Below are positions 1 through 8,746 of a stretch of 64,000 nucleotides of DNA, piece after piece. Each line of letters starts with the position of its first letter. Within the stretch, counting starts at the first letter, position 1. The stretch lies in NCBI GenBank assembly GCA_018266555.1, contig JAFEAF010000019.1, positions 124,001 to 188,000 of the forward strand, in the 5' to 3' direction. The notes under the pieces were generated by a model, which worked only from the letters and a program-made list of their open reading frames with translations, was not told the origin of the DNA and ran no database searches. A program made the position numbers and the translations under genes. The DNA comes from Bacteroidota bacterium. Lineage in GTDB: Bacteria > Bacteroidota > Bacteroidia > Chitinophagales > Chitinophagaceae.

Positions 1-33
1 AACACTTTGCAATCAATAATTTGTAATTAAAAA

Positions 34-348
34 TCAGGAATTTCTCCTGTTTGACGAATTTAAATTTGTTGTCCGACTCTTTAAGAAATGAATCTGCAAG
101 CTCTTTTCAACAATGCCAGGTTCTTTTAACAAGCAAAGCCGATACCCTGTTTCCCACGCTTCTTTGTTAGTAGTTTGAAGATTATTCATAAATTTCTTCC
201 CTAAAGAGCCTCCTTCTTCGGCCCCTGCCCTATCCGCACTTCCTCTATTTATTATTTGTGCACATAATCCCAAACCCTTTTTCTCTTTTCTAAAACGTAA
301 ATAATATTTCAGAATTACCGGGCCAAAAGCATAACTATTTATCGGCAT
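34..348 (-). CDS. Four-helix-bundle protein (23S rRNA IVP-like)
   Basis: About 104 residues. The pattern GSADRAGAEEGGS followed by KEAWETGYRLCLLKE matches the core of the small four-helix-bundle family related to proteins encoded in 23S rRNA intervening sequences (usual pattern SGTSIGANxEEA...KEAxETxYWLxLL). The biochemical role of the family is unknown. The ATG at 348 is preferred over the upstream TTG at 366 because AGGAAG precedes it. The last ~25 residues (after IVEK) do not look like the family. A neighbouring frame there reads LADSFLKESDNKF, closer to the expected final helix, so the 3' end may carry a frameshift. Family assignment is moderately sure; intactness is not. Confidence 0.6.
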   Translation of the reverse strand: MPINSYAFGPVILKYYLRFRKEKKGLGLCAQIINRGSADRAGAEEGGSLGKKFMNNLQTTNKEAWETGYRLCLLKEPGIVEKSLQIHFLKSRTTNLNSSNRRNS

Positions 349-401
349 AATACTTCCTACTTTCAACTAATTTTTAAATGCTAATTAGTAAGTTTTTAAA
401 C

Positions 402-2294
402 TCAATTTTCTACCGGAGCATCCATCTCCACTTTCAGGTTTTCAATTATAAACTCCTGCCGTTCGGGAGTATTCTTCCCCATATAATATTCCAGCAACTG
501 CTGAATATGATCGCCTTGTTCCAAACGCATCAGTTGTTTTCTCATTCCATTGCTAATGAACTGTGCAAATTCTTCAGGGCTGATTTCACCTAACCCTTTA
601 AAACGGGTGATCTCCGGTTTATTGCCAAGTTTTTTTATTGCTACAGCTTTTTCATTTTCATCATAGCAATAAATAGTTTCCTGTTTATTCCTAACACGGA
701 ACAAAGGCGTTTCCAATACATATACTTTTTCATGTTTCACCAGGTCCGGGAAAAATTGCAAAAAGAAGGTCATTAATAACAAACGGATATGCATGCCATC
801 CACATCTGCATCAGTTGCTATTACAATATTGTTGTAGCGTAATCCTTCGAGGCCTTCTTCAATATTCAGGGCATGTTGCAACAAATTAAATTCTTCGTTC
901 TCGTACACCACTTTTTTAGTAAGCCCAAAGCAGTTCAGGGGTTTCCCTCTAAGGCTGAAAACCGCTTGTATCTCAACATTTCTCGCTTTGGTGATAGAAC
1001 CACTGGCACTATCTCCCTCGGTAATAAAAATAGTGCTTTCATTTTGCAAAGCAGTAAATGCCTCTTTATTTTTAGATGGAGGCTCATCATTCAGGTGAAC
1101 TCTGCAATCCCTCAACTTACGATTATGAAGATTTGCTTTTTTCGCTCTTTCATTAGCTAATTTTTTTATACCGGATAATTCTTTTCGCTCTCTTTCACTT
1201 TGTTCTATTCGCTTTTTTAATTCATCTGCCAGTGACGGATTACGATGTAGGTAATTATCTAATTCCTTTGATAAAAAATCCCCGACGAATTGCCGCATAC
1301 TTGGCCCATCGGTATCCACATTAACTGAACCAAGTTTTGTTTTTGTCTGCGATTCAAATACAGGTTCCACCACTTTCACAGAAATAGCGGCTACAATGCC
1401 GGTGCGGATATCAGAAGCATCATAATCTTTTTTATAAAAATCCCTTATTGTTTTTACATATGCCTCTCGAAAAGCCTGCTGATGTGTTCCGCCCTGTGTC
1501 GTATGCTGCCCGTTTACGAAACTATAAATATCCTCACCGTAATCGTTGTTGTGGGTAACCGCCACTTCAATATCATCGCCTTTCAAATGAATGATAGGGT
1601 AACGGATTTCGTCGGCATTCGTTTTACGTTCCAACAAGTCCAATAAACCATTTTTGCTGACATAGCTTTGCCCGTTCAGGATAATTTTCAGCCCGGCATT
1701 TAAAAAACAATAATTCCAGACCTGGTTTTCGATAAACTCTGTTTTGAATTTAAAATTCCTGAACATCGAATCATCAGGAATAAAAGTAACCATGGTACCA
1801 TCAGAGCCGTTCGATTTTTCCTGTTTATGTTCTTTTATTAAAAATCCTTTTTCAAACTCGGCAGTTTTTTCTTTTCCTTCTCGAAATGCCGTAACCTTAA
1901 AATAATTGCTTAGTGCATTAACAGCTTTTGTACCCACTCCATTCAAGCCAACAGATTTTTGAAAAACTTTGCTGTCAAATTTTGCCCCTGTATTTACTTT
2001 GCTTACAGCATCCACCACTTTTCCCAAGGGAATGCCACGACCATAATCCCGGATAGTTACTTGTTTTCCTTCAATGGTAATTTCTATAGTTTTGCCATAC
2101 CCCATTGCAAATTCATCTATGCAGTTATCCACTACTTCTTTCAGCAATACATAGATTCCATCATCGGGGGAAGATCCATCGCCTAATTTTCCAATGTACA
2201 TGCCGGGGCGCAGGCGAATATGTTCTTTCCAGTCGAGGGATTTGATACTCTCTTCGGTATATTCAAAGAGATTGGTTTCTTTTTCTTTTGCCAT
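402..2294 (-). CDS. parE: DNA topoisomerase IV subunit B (ParE)
   Basis: 630-residue type IIA topoisomerase ATPase subunit, which decatenates and relaxes DNA together with ParC. The GHKL ATPase shows VVDNCIDEF (Mg-binding Asn), DYGRGIPLG and [14 protein letters not shown] in the first ~130 residues. The transducer domain follows, then the TOPRIM domain with EGDSASGS near residue 428 and [10 protein letters not shown] near 495. Length fits Bacteroidota ParE; GyrB is usually slightly longer with different C-terminal spacing. A good promoter of the Bacteroidota type lies ~85 bases upstream. parC is not next to it in this window. ParE rather than GyrB is inferred from length and the lack of GyrB-type extensions. 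Confidence 0.93.
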   Translation of the reverse strand: MAKEKETNLFEYTEESIKSLDWKEHIRLRPGMYIGKLGDGSSPDDGIYVLLKEVVDNCIDEFAMGYGKTIEITIEGKQVTIRDYGRGIPLGKVVDAVSKVNTGAKFDSKVFQKSVGLNGVGTKAVNALSNYFKVTAFREGKEKTAEFEKGFLIKEHKQEKSNGSDGTMVTFIPDDSMFRNFKFKTEFIENQVWNYCFLNAGLKIILNGQSYVSKNGLLDLLERKTNADEIRYPIIHLKGDDIEVAVTHNNDYGEDIYSFVNGQHTTQGGTHQQAFREAYVKTIRDFYKKDYDASDIRTGIVAAISVKVVEPVFESQTKTKLGSVNVDTDGPSMRQFVGDFLSKELDNYLHRNPSLADELKKRIEQSERERKELSGIKKLANERAKKANLHNRKLRDCRVHLNDEPPSKNKEAFTALQNESTIFITEGDSASGSITKARNVEIQAVFSLRGKPLNCFGLTKKVVYENEEFNLLQHALNIEEGLEGLRYNNIVIATDADVDGMHIRLLLMTFFLQFFPDLVKHEKVYVLETPLFRVRNKQETIYCYDENEKAVAIKKLGNKPEITRFKGLGEISPEEFAQFISNGMRKQLMRLEQGDHIQQLLEYYMGKNTPERQEFIIENLKVEMDAPVEN

Positions 2295-2379
2295 CGTTTT
2301 AGGTACGATCTAAAAAATAATAAATAATATGTTTTTCCGCTGGTTATAGGTTTATAGCAAAATGCTCCTGCTATTCGGG

Positions 2380-2410
2380 CAAATATACCAAAACAGCCTG
2401 TGCCCGCAAG
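2380..2410 (-). promoter_or_regulatory. Predicted parE promoter (Bacteroidota sigma type)
   Basis: On the minus strand CTTG (-33 element, 2410-2407) is followed after 19 bases by TATATTTG (2387-2380), a full match to the Bacteroidota -7 consensus TAnnTTTG. Transcription would start near 2373, giving a ~78-base leader before the parE ATG. Confidence 0.6.
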
Positions 2411-2467
2411 ATTTGAAGTATTAACGGATGTGGAAAATATCTTTGAAGTCTTTCAGGAATAAGTTTT

Positions 2468-3136
2468 TTACATTTCTACTGTAATTACTGCATTTTTACC
2501 ACCCAGTTTTTCTAAAATAGATTTTATGGCAGTCACCATCCGGTCGGGTCCGCAGATATAAAAATGCTGATTAAAATTTTTAATTTTTTGTTTCAGGTAT
2601 TCCTCGTTGATCATGTAGTGGTCGTAGCCGGGCAACTGCTCGTGAGTCAGAGTATTTATGAAATTTTTCCCAAGTATCTCTGTGAATTCACTTTTCAGAA
2701 TAATATCCTTTTCTGTTTTGTTGGAAAAAAGTAGCATATTATTTCCAACTTTATTTTCCTTTTTTAGCTGTCGCAATATTGCAATGAAAGGGGTTACCCC
2801 CGCACCGCCTGCTATGAAAACACCCTCTCCTTTATATTGAATGGCCCCCCATACATCATGAATGATCAATTCATCACCGGGTTTTAATTTTCCCAGTTCA
2901 TTTGTCACGCCGTTATGATCTGTATAAATTTTTATTGTAAACTCCAGGTGATCCCAATCGTTTAATGCTGTGAAGGTGAACGGTCTTTTTTCATCTTTCC
3001 ACCCTGGTTTATTTATTGCGACATCGGTTGCCTGTCCCGGAATAAAACTATACCCTGCAGGTTTTTGAATTTTAAATTGCCTGACATCATGTGTAATCTG
3101 TTTTACCGAGAGTATTTTGACAAAGTGTTCTTCCAT
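2468..3136 (-). CDS. FAD/NAD(P)-binding flavin reductase (ferredoxin reductase-like)
   Basis: 222-residue single-chain reductase of the ferredoxin-NADP reductase superfamily. KRPFTFTAL around residue 50 is the FAD-binding RxFT motif, GGAGVTPFIAILR around 110-122 is the pyridine-nucleotide loop, and YICGPDRMV near 195 is the usual C-terminal CGP motif. No iron-sulfur or globin domain is attached, so its electron acceptor cannot be told from sequence. The ATG at 3136 (MEEH) is preferred over an in-frame TTG at 3157. It is separated from parE by ~170 bases including parE's own promoter, so it is probably transcribed independently. Confidence 0.82.
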   Translation of the reverse strand: MEEHFVKILSVKQITHDVRQFKIQKPAGYSFIPGQATDVAINKPGWKDEKRPFTFTALNDWDHLEFTIKIYTDHNGVTNELGKLKPGDELIIHDVWGAIQYKGEGVFIAGGAGVTPFIAILRQLKKENKVGNNMLLFSNKTEKDIILKSEFTEILGKNFINTLTHEQLPGYDHYMINEEYLKQKIKNFNQHFYICGPDRMVTAIKSILEKLGGKNAVITVEM

Positions 3137-3317
3137 AATTGATAATTTATACTGCAAATTTCCGGGTTCTAAACACAGATGATTGTCTTTAAAATGACAA
3201 AACTGTGTTTAGTATTTGTTCAGGTTATTAAAAATAGAAGAAAAATTCCGTTGAAAGCATGAATGTATGTTCATCTATCATTAAGGAAAGTGACTTGCTA
3301 ATTAAAAATAATATTTG

Positions 3318-3390
3318 TGACCCCGCAGGGACTCGAACCCTGGACCTACTGATTAAGAGTCAGTAGCTCTACCAACTGAGCTACGGAGTC
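3318..3390 (-). tRNA. tRNA-Lys (anticodon CTT)
   Basis: A complete cloverleaf reads on the minus strand: acceptor GACTCCG/CGGGGTC with discriminator A, D-stem GCTC/GAGC with AGTTGGTA loop, anticodon stem ACTGA/TCAGT around loop CTCTTAA (anticodon CTT, codon AAG), variable AGGTC, and T-arm CAGGG-TTCGAGT-CCCTG. The 3' CCA is not encoded and must be added after transcription. Confidence 0.97.
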
Positions 3391-3879
3391 AACAGGGCAA
3401 AGGTATTTTAAAACAAATCGAAAACTCGTATTCAGGTATTTGATAAGATCACTCAACTTTTAAACCCTTATAGGAGCAGGAGGTTTTGATATATGACAAT
3501 TATTATTCCTTTAACAACTATAAAAAATAAAGTTTTGCCTAAATTTTTGTGCAAATTCAATGAATAAAAAACAGCAACTTCACTAAAAACATGAATATCA
3601 AAGAAGTAATATTTATTTAATATTAAAAAATCAATATGCATTGCAATGCATTGGTATTCAATATTATTATATTCTTTTAAAAATATTTATCGCATTTATC
3701 AAAAACCCTTTGGAACTCTCAAATCAAATCCATTAAATTTGGATAGTACTCCGAACCCATTTGATTCAACTCCAAGATCAATTTTACTCAACACCATTTA
3801 AATTCTAAAACAAAGGGCTATTTATAGGTTGGATTTTTTGCCAAATTATTTAATAGGGAATTATAAAAAAGGAGGATTT
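3391..3879. other. AT-rich intergenic stretch with a 16-base palindrome
   Basis: About 490 bases with no convincing gene between tRNA-Lys and the small acidic protein. It is strongly AT-rich. It contains the tRNA -7 element at its left end, the perfect palindrome ATGCATTGCAATGCAT at 3636-3651, and the strong ribosome binding site of the following gene at its right end. Confidence 0.6.
3398..3405 (-). promoter_or_regulatory. Predicted -7 element of tRNA-Lys
   Basis: TACCTTTG on the minus strand, an exact TAnnTTTG match, ends 8 bases before the tRNA 5' end, so transcription would start at or within a few bases of the mature 5' end. No clear TTTG lies at the ideal upstream distance. Confidence 0.45.
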
Positions 3880-4152
3880 ATGTACACGTATGATTTGCTG
3901 GAAAATGGTTGCTACTACCTGGTAAAAGAAAAGGAAGACTCTTCTATTACTCTTATAAAAGTAGCTGTGGAATCCGATCATTGCCTGTTTATTCAGCGTT
4001 TTGATGATCCGACGGAGACAGAATGGAAATTGAAAAAGGATCCTCTGTTCGATATCATTGAATGTCTTTCTGATGAAGCGGTAAAAGCCTGGGAAGAACA
4101 ATATAAAAGTAACCAGGATGCTTATTATGAAGAAGATGATGAAGAGGATTAA
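3880..4152 (+). CDS. Small acidic protein of unknown function
   Basis: 90 residues starting MYTYDLLENG. The start is fixed by an unusually strong Shine-Dalgarno sequence, AAGGAGGA, seven bases before the ATG; a longer in-frame version from 3829 is therefore unlikely. There is no signal peptide or membrane segment, so it is probably cytoplasmic. The central part resembles a small alpha+beta protein and the last ~10 residues are almost all Asp/Glu. I do not recognise a family. It is followed by a very good bidirectional terminator, which supports it being a real, singly transcribed gene. Confidence 0.75.
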   Translation: MYTYDLLENGCYYLVKEKEDSSITLIKVAVESDHCLFIQRFDDPTETEWKLKKDPLFDIIECLSDEAVKAWEEQYKSNQDAYYEEDDEED

Positions 4153-4185
4153 TATTTGATTTATTAATTCTGAATTTAAAAAATT

Positions 4186-4215
4186 ATAGGCTTCCGAAAG
4201 AGAAGCCTATTTTAT
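4186..4215 (+). terminator. Bidirectional rho-independent terminator
   Basis: Perfect 9-bp stem ATAGGCTTC/GAAGCCTAT with a 7-base loop, followed by TTTATT on the plus strand and by AATTTTTT on the minus strand. It sits between the convergent small acidic protein gene and the lipoprotein gene ending at 4231 and can serve both. Confidence 0.85.
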
Positions 4216-4230
4216 TCGTAAAGAAACAAA

Positions 4231-5865
4231 TTAATATACAACCGATCGTCTCAGGGTAAGCGAGCCGGAAAGTGAACCTGAACCATTATAAACTTCCTCA
4301 AGTATCCATCCTACATTTCGGGCATAATAATTTTGCAGGTATCCCGCAGCAGGCGTTAATGACACCCAGGTAGAACCATTTAATTGCTCAATTTCTTCTT
4401 TTATAACTATTGTATTGGGATAAATGATTGTGCCTGTTGATGAAGTTATTGTTTTTGAAATATCTCTCGGTGAATTGATAGTGAATCTCAGTCGAACAGT
4501 AATCGGAGTGCTCTGAATGATTGCTGAAAACGGATCAGTGGTCCATGTGGAATTTGCAACCGTATCTTTCAAGAAATTATATTCAACCCAGACGGGATTA
4601 TCAAATCCGAAATAGCTTATGTCTTCATATACATAATAGTTTGTTGCATTTCTTCTGTAATAACCAAAGGTATCCACCGTAGATCCATCATTTCCCATGA
4701 AAATATTAAAAGTATTTCCAAGCACATTGAATGTATTGGGAATAACATACATTAAAAGCGAATCTGCAGAATTATTATTGCTTTCGTAACTCCAGTTGCT
4801 ATTCGTTGTTCTTGGAAAATAATCAATATCTTTTACCGTAACATTGAAAGTACAGTTACTGCTCCCGAATGAAACAGTAAATGTATTGGATCCTGATGTG
4901 ATGGGTGTGCCCAGTCCGGTAAGAGTTACTGTTTGATTTCCTGTAGCAGAAAATGCTCCCGATCCTGAAAAACTATATCCGTTTACAGTATTTGTAGAGA
5001 TGTTATATGCACCTGCGGTCGTAACATTAACCTGAAGAACAACTGTATCCGAGGCAACCATTGCTGTAGATGCCACATAAAGCCCGCCGATCACTGCAGA
5101 ACCACACGAAATAGTTCCAACTGCAGGGCTGCTTACAGTAACCTGGAAACTACACGATGTTGAGCCTGCGGTTATCGGAACATTATTGACACCCGCTGTA
5201 GTCGGTGTTCCTGATCCGTTTAATGTTACCATCTGGATTCCAGTAGTTGTAAATGCGCCACTACCCGAAAAAGTCATACCCTGATATGTGGTAGTAATGT
5301 TATAGGTTCCTATTGATGTTACATTAATTGTTATCGCTACATTATTATTTACTCCAAGAGCAACACCTGTTGCATACGTTCCATTCACAATAGCTCCTGT
5401 ACAGCTACCCGGTGAACCGGCTAAAGTAAAAACAGACGGGCCTGTACCTGCGGGAAGAACCGAAACCGGTACACTGCATGATGTAGAATTATAGGTAACT
5501 AAAAAATTATCAATCCCGCTCGCTACCGGGTTACCATTTCCCTTTAGTGTAACCTGGCTTACACCTAGGGCGGAGAAAACACCCGTTCCTTTAAAATAAT
5601 AACCGTTTATTGTATCTGAATAAATAGTATAAGAGCCGGTCTTTGTTACATTTACGGTTACTTGTATTGTATTAGAATCCGGAACTAAAGCTTTACCGGC
5701 AATATAGGCACCTTTAACAGTTTTAGGAAGGCAGTTGCCTGTGCCATCATCCCGCAAACTACCTTGCGAAGGACTACTATTAATTTCTGAACTCAGTTCT
5801 TTCTGGCAGGAATTCATCAGGATAAGAGTGCCCAGCACAAACAAATAGGATAATAGTTGTTTCAT
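4231..5865 (-). CDS. Repeat-containing surface lipoprotein, unknown function
   Basis: 544 residues. A signal peptide ends in a lipobox (LMNSC, Cys20), so the protein is a lipoprotein of the outer membrane or cell surface. Three tandem repeats of ~85 residues occupy roughly residues 52-138, 163-246 and 259-345. Each opens with G-x-Y, has a VTVNVTxxGxYxI strand, an F-x-G-x-G-x-F segment and ends with a Cys-containing strand (SCSVPV, SCSFQV, NCTFNV), suggesting Ig-like beta-sandwich modules. The C-terminal ~200 residues form a different beta-rich domain with no repeats. Low-complexity Thr/Ser/Gly/Asn composition is typical of secreted adhesin-like proteins. No enzymatic motif is visible. Confidence 0.8.
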   Translation of the reverse strand: MKQLLSYLFVLGTLILMNSCQKELSSEINSSPSQGSLRDDGTGNCLPKTVKGAYIAGKALVPDSNTIQVTVNVTKTGSYTIYSDTINGYYFKGTGVFSALGVSQVTLKGNGNPVASGIDNFLVTYNSTSCSVPVSVLPAGTGPSVFTLAGSPGSCTGAIVNGTYATGVALGVNNNVAITINVTSIGTYNITTTYQGMTFSGSGAFTTTGIQMVTLNGSGTPTTAGVNNVPITAGSTSCSFQVTVSSPAVGTISCGSAVIGGLYVASTAMVASDTVVLQVNVTTAGAYNISTNTVNGYSFSGSGAFSATGNQTVTLTGLGTPITSGSNTFTVSFGSSNCTFNVTVKDIDYFPRTTNSNWSYESNNNSADSLLMYVIPNTFNVLGNTFNIFMGNDGSTVDTFGYYRRNATNYYVYEDISYFGFDNPVWVEYNFLKDTVANSTWTTDPFSAIIQSTPITVRLRFTINSPRDISKTITSSTGTIIYPNTIVIKEEIEQLNGSTWVSLTPAAGYLQNYYARNVGWILEEVYNGSGSLSGSLTLRRSVVY

Positions 5866-5897
5866 AAATGCAGAATTAACATTAAATAAAAATACGA

Positions 5898-6107
5898 CTA
5901 TTTTGTATTCAACTTTTTTTGGAAATCATTATTATTGAACACATCTTTTTCAGAAATTTCAAAATAGAAAACTGTGAAACCGAATTCGGAACTTTTTTCT
6001 AATGGTTGTTTCACCTGGATAAATTCATAAGAATCCGGCTCCCGCTGCACCGGCAAACTTAGCTGCAAATGCTCACCAAAATCCTGCCTGATATTGTAGA
6101 AATCCAA
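5898..6107 (-). CDS. Doubtful short ORF or gene remnant
   Basis: A 69-codon reading frame with protein-like composition (QREPDSYEFIQVKQPLEKSS...) but only a TTG start; the frame stays open another ~130 bases upstream without an ATG. It may be the 3' remnant of a degraded gene. I see no family. The ~440-base interval between 5866 and 6306 contains nothing else I can support. Confidence 0.3.
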   Translation of the reverse strand: MDFYNIRQDFGEHLQLSLPVQREPDSYEFIQVKQPLEKSSEFGFTVFYFEISEKDVFNNNDFQKKLNTK

Positions 6108-6306
6108 ATCAGATATCCACGTATGTGCAAAAAAAACTGAAATTATCCTGCGCTGCTGATATGTCCGAAATAAAGTCCGGGTACTTAGTAAAGAAGCAGG
6201 TATAATTCTATTTCGTAGTAAATCATAAAAATGAATAATTGCTTAAACCCCGATTTGTCAAATTATCTCTTTACATTGCTCATTCAATAGTATTAATCAT
6301 TCACCG

Positions 6307-7338
6307 ATGAAATTTATTGCACCTCTATTTATAGCATTTGCTTTTTTTTATTCCTTTGATCAGGACTTAAACAAGCAACCGGAAGTTCAGGTACTCACAT
6401 CGGGTACTCATACCAGCATCCGGGGGCTCAGTGTAGTAAACGATTTTATTGTTTGGGCCAGTGGCAGCAATGGAATGGTAGGAAAAACAACTGATGGTGG
6501 AAAAACCTGGAATTGGATACAGGTAACCGGGTTTGAAAAATCTGATTTCAGGGATATAGAAGCATTTGATGGTGCTACTGCCGTAATCATGTCGGTAGCA
6601 GAGCCTGCTTATATTTTAAAAACTATTGATGGTGGGAAAAACTGGAAGATAGTTTATGAAAATAAAACAAAAGGAATGTTCCTGGATGCTATGGAATTTT
6701 GGAATGAGCAGGCTGGCATCGTTGTTGGCGATCCTATCAATGGAAAATTTTTTATTTCCAGGACATTTAATGGCGGAGATACCTGGCAGGATATTCCAAT
6801 TGATAAACGGCCAGATGCCGATAGCGGTGAAGCTTGTTTTGCTGCAAGTGGCACCAATATCCGGCCATTAGACAGAGATGAAGCTGTATTTGTAAGCGGT
6901 GGAATGAAATCCAGGTTGTTTACGAAAAATATACCCATCGTTCTTCCATTAATCCAGGGGGAAGAAACCACCGGTGCCAATTCCGTTGCAGTTTGGGATA
7001 ATAAAAAACTAAATGGTGGGAAAAAAATGATTGTTGTGGGAGGAGATTTTAATAATCCTGATTCTACTGAAAAAGTCTGCTACTATACAAATGATGGGGG
7101 AAAAACATGGACGGCACCTGTTACTCCTCCTCATGGCTATAGAAGTTGCGTGGAATACATTTCCAAAAATTCAGTGGTAACATGTGGTATAAACGGTGTT
7201 GATTATTCTTCAGACGCCGGGAAAAACTGGAACTGGATCAGTAATGAAAGTTTCAATGTTTGCAGAGTTTCAAAAATGGGAACCGCTTTTTATTTGGCCG
7301 GAAATAATGGAACAATTGCTCAATTAGTTTGGAAATAA
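6307..7338 (+). CDS. YCF48/BNR-repeat beta-propeller protein, exported
   Basis: 343 residues with an N-terminal hydrophobic signal segment (IAPLFIAFAFFYSF). At least five blades carry the Asp-box signature S/T-x-D-G-G-x-T/N-W: TTDGGKTW, TIDGGKNW, TFNGGDTW, TNDGGKTW and SSDAGKNW. This is the fold of plant and cyanobacterial photosystem II assembly factor HCF136/YCF48 and of sialidase-type propellers. In non-photosynthetic Bacteroidota these proteins are usually annotated as oxidoreductase or photosystem-like, without proven function. No sialidase catalytic Arg triad or Tyr/Glu pair is evident, so a binding or assembly role outside the cytoplasm is more likely. Confidence 0.75.
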   Translation: MKFIAPLFIAFAFFYSFDQDLNKQPEVQVLTSGTHTSIRGLSVVNDFIVWASGSNGMVGKTTDGGKTWNWIQVTGFEKSDFRDIEAFDGATAVIMSVAEPAYILKTIDGGKNWKIVYENKTKGMFLDAMEFWNEQAGIVVGDPINGKFFISRTFNGGDTWQDIPIDKRPDADSGEACFAASGTNIRPLDRDEAVFVSGGMKSRLFTKNIPIVLPLIQGEETTGANSVAVWDNKKLNGGKKMIVVGGDFNNPDSTEKVCYYTNDGGKTWTAPVTPPHGYRSCVEYISKNSVVTCGINGVDYSSDAGKNWNWISNESFNVCRVSKMGTAFYLAGNNGTIAQLVWK

Positions 7339-7350
7339 TTTTTCAGAAAA

Positions 7351-7935
7351 TTATAAGTTATCCAGTATTTCTTTTACACTAGGCCGCTTTTTATAGTTCG
7401 GTTCAAAATAACGATATCTGATGGTTGATTGTTTATCTATTATGAACACAGCCGGTACCGGCAAATATTTTCCGTTTTCACCATTGTTAGCTTCAATGTC
7501 AATGCCGGTGTTTCGATATCGGGTTAATGTGTTTCCATCCACTTCAAAAGCTACATCATATGCTTTCATGATCTTTAATCCCTTATCATAAAGTATAGAA
7601 TACGTGGCAGAAGTTTTTTCAATTGTTGTATTGATACTCGCTGGTTTTTCAGGTGTAACTGCCACTAATGTGGCCCCTTTTGCAATGATCTGTTGAACCG
7701 AATCCGCCAATCGTTTCAATTCACGATAGCAGTATGGACACCACTGCCCCCTGTAAAAAACAAGAACAACTTCCCCTTTCTTCAAAAGGTCCTTCAAATG
7801 TACTTCAAGGCCTGATTGATCTTTAGCTTTAAAATCAGGTGCTTTGGAATTTATAAACAAACCCTCTGGCGTCTTCTGAGAGTAAACAGTACAGAAGAAA
7901 AAAAATGTGCAAAGCGTTATAAAAACTCGTTTCAT
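7351..7935 (-). CDS. Exported AhpC/TSA-type peroxiredoxin-like protein
   Basis: 194 residues with a Sec signal peptide (MKRVFITLCTFFFFCTVYSQ). The thioredoxin-fold core shows VLVFYRGQWCPYCYREL around residues 58-74, with a CPYC pair where AhpC/TSA peroxiredoxins have the peroxidatic cysteine. The C-terminal part contains the conserved FIIDKQSTIRYRYF strand. It is expected to reduce peroxides or act as a thiol-disulfide protein in the periplasm. It is convergent with the propeller gene, with only 12 bases between stop codons. Confidence 0.8.
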   Translation of the reverse strand: MKRVFITLCTFFFFCTVYSQKTPEGLFINSKAPDFKAKDQSGLEVHLKDLLKKGEVVLVFYRGQWCPYCYRELKRLADSVQQIIAKGATLVAVTPEKPASINTTIEKTSATYSILYDKGLKIMKAYDVAFEVDGNTLTRYRNTGIDIEANNGENGKYLPVPAVFIIDKQSTIRYRYFEPNYKKRPSVKEILDNL

Positions 7936-8055
7936 TTTAGTTTCTGTAGTTTACAAAATTAATCATCCGAAATAAATCAAAATATTCATTTGCAGATTTA
8001 TTAACAAAAGATTTTTTACGTAATTTGTTTCTTTTCATGACCAAAATGACTATAT

Positions 8056-8322
8056 ATGCGAAGAAAACACTTTGACAAATTTGTAAGAAACCTGGTGCAG
8101 GGGTTTATTTTTGTAACTACCGGAGTTTTTATCATTTTTTATGACATCCTCACAGGGATCCAGAAAGATGACTGGTATATCTGGGCTTCAGCTATTGCTG
8201 TGCTTATCAATGCAGGCCTATATTTTCTCGGTACTGCATTTGTTCATAAAATAAAAGCAGATTTTCTCAGAAGACAGAAACAGCAAAAAGAAGAATTTGC
8301 AGACTTTACCGTAGAACAATAA
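8056..8322 (+). CDS. Small two-TM membrane protein, unknown function
   Basis: 88 residues with two predicted membrane helices (about 14-30 and 40-60) joined by a short loop, and a charged C-terminal tail rich in Lys, Gln and Glu. No recognised family. It reads in the opposite direction to the peroxiredoxin, ~120 bases away, and nearly abuts the convergent DUF486 gene. Confidence 0.65.
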   Translation: MRRKHFDKFVRNLVQGFIFVTTGVFIIFYDILTGIQKDDWYIWASAIAVLINAGLYFLGTAFVHKIKADFLRRQKQQKEEFADFTVEQ

Positions 8323-8328
8323 ATTTTT

Positions 8329-8670
8329 TCAGATGGTTTTTTTGCTGAACATAAAATAAACAGCACCAAGAAGCAATACGAAACTTATCAGGTATCTCCA
8401 ATGAAATGTCTCTTTTAAATAAAGAATTGCAAAAAAACTGAATACGGTCAATGTGATAATTTCCTGGATCATCTTAAGCTGAAAGCCTGAAAAACCTTTA
8501 GTCAGGTATCCATATCTATTCGCAGGAACCATGAATGAATATTCCAGCAAAGCAATCCCCCAACTTATTAATATTGCCTTCCATAATGGCCACCCCTCCT
8601 GCTTTAAATTGTAATACCACGCAAAAGTCATAAAAACATTGGAGCATAGTAATAATACAATAGTTCGCAT
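8329..8670 (-). CDS. DUF486 family small membrane protein (DMT-like)
   Basis: 113 residues with four hydrophobic helices and the family landmarks FMTFAWYYNLK near the N-terminus, SWGIALLEYSFMVPANRYGY in the middle and FAILYLKE in the third segment. DUF486 proteins resemble half of a drug/metabolite transporter and probably dimerise in the inner membrane; no substrate is known. Confidence 0.88.
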   Translation of the reverse strand: MRTIVLLLCSNVFMTFAWYYNLKQEGWPLWKAILISWGIALLEYSFMVPANRYGYLTKGFSGFQLKMIQEIITLTVFSFFAILYLKETFHWRYLISFVLLLGAVYFMFSKKTI

Positions 8671-8746
8671 AAAGTATAATATTTAAAAACTCCGGGGGTA
8701 ACCAGGCCTTTTAGTTTATTTTTTCAATGACGGATCAAACCCAAGC

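Noticed and set aside
873..1160. 95-codon plus-strand frame inside parE
   Set aside because: Antisense to a strongly conserved gene, no recognisable domain.
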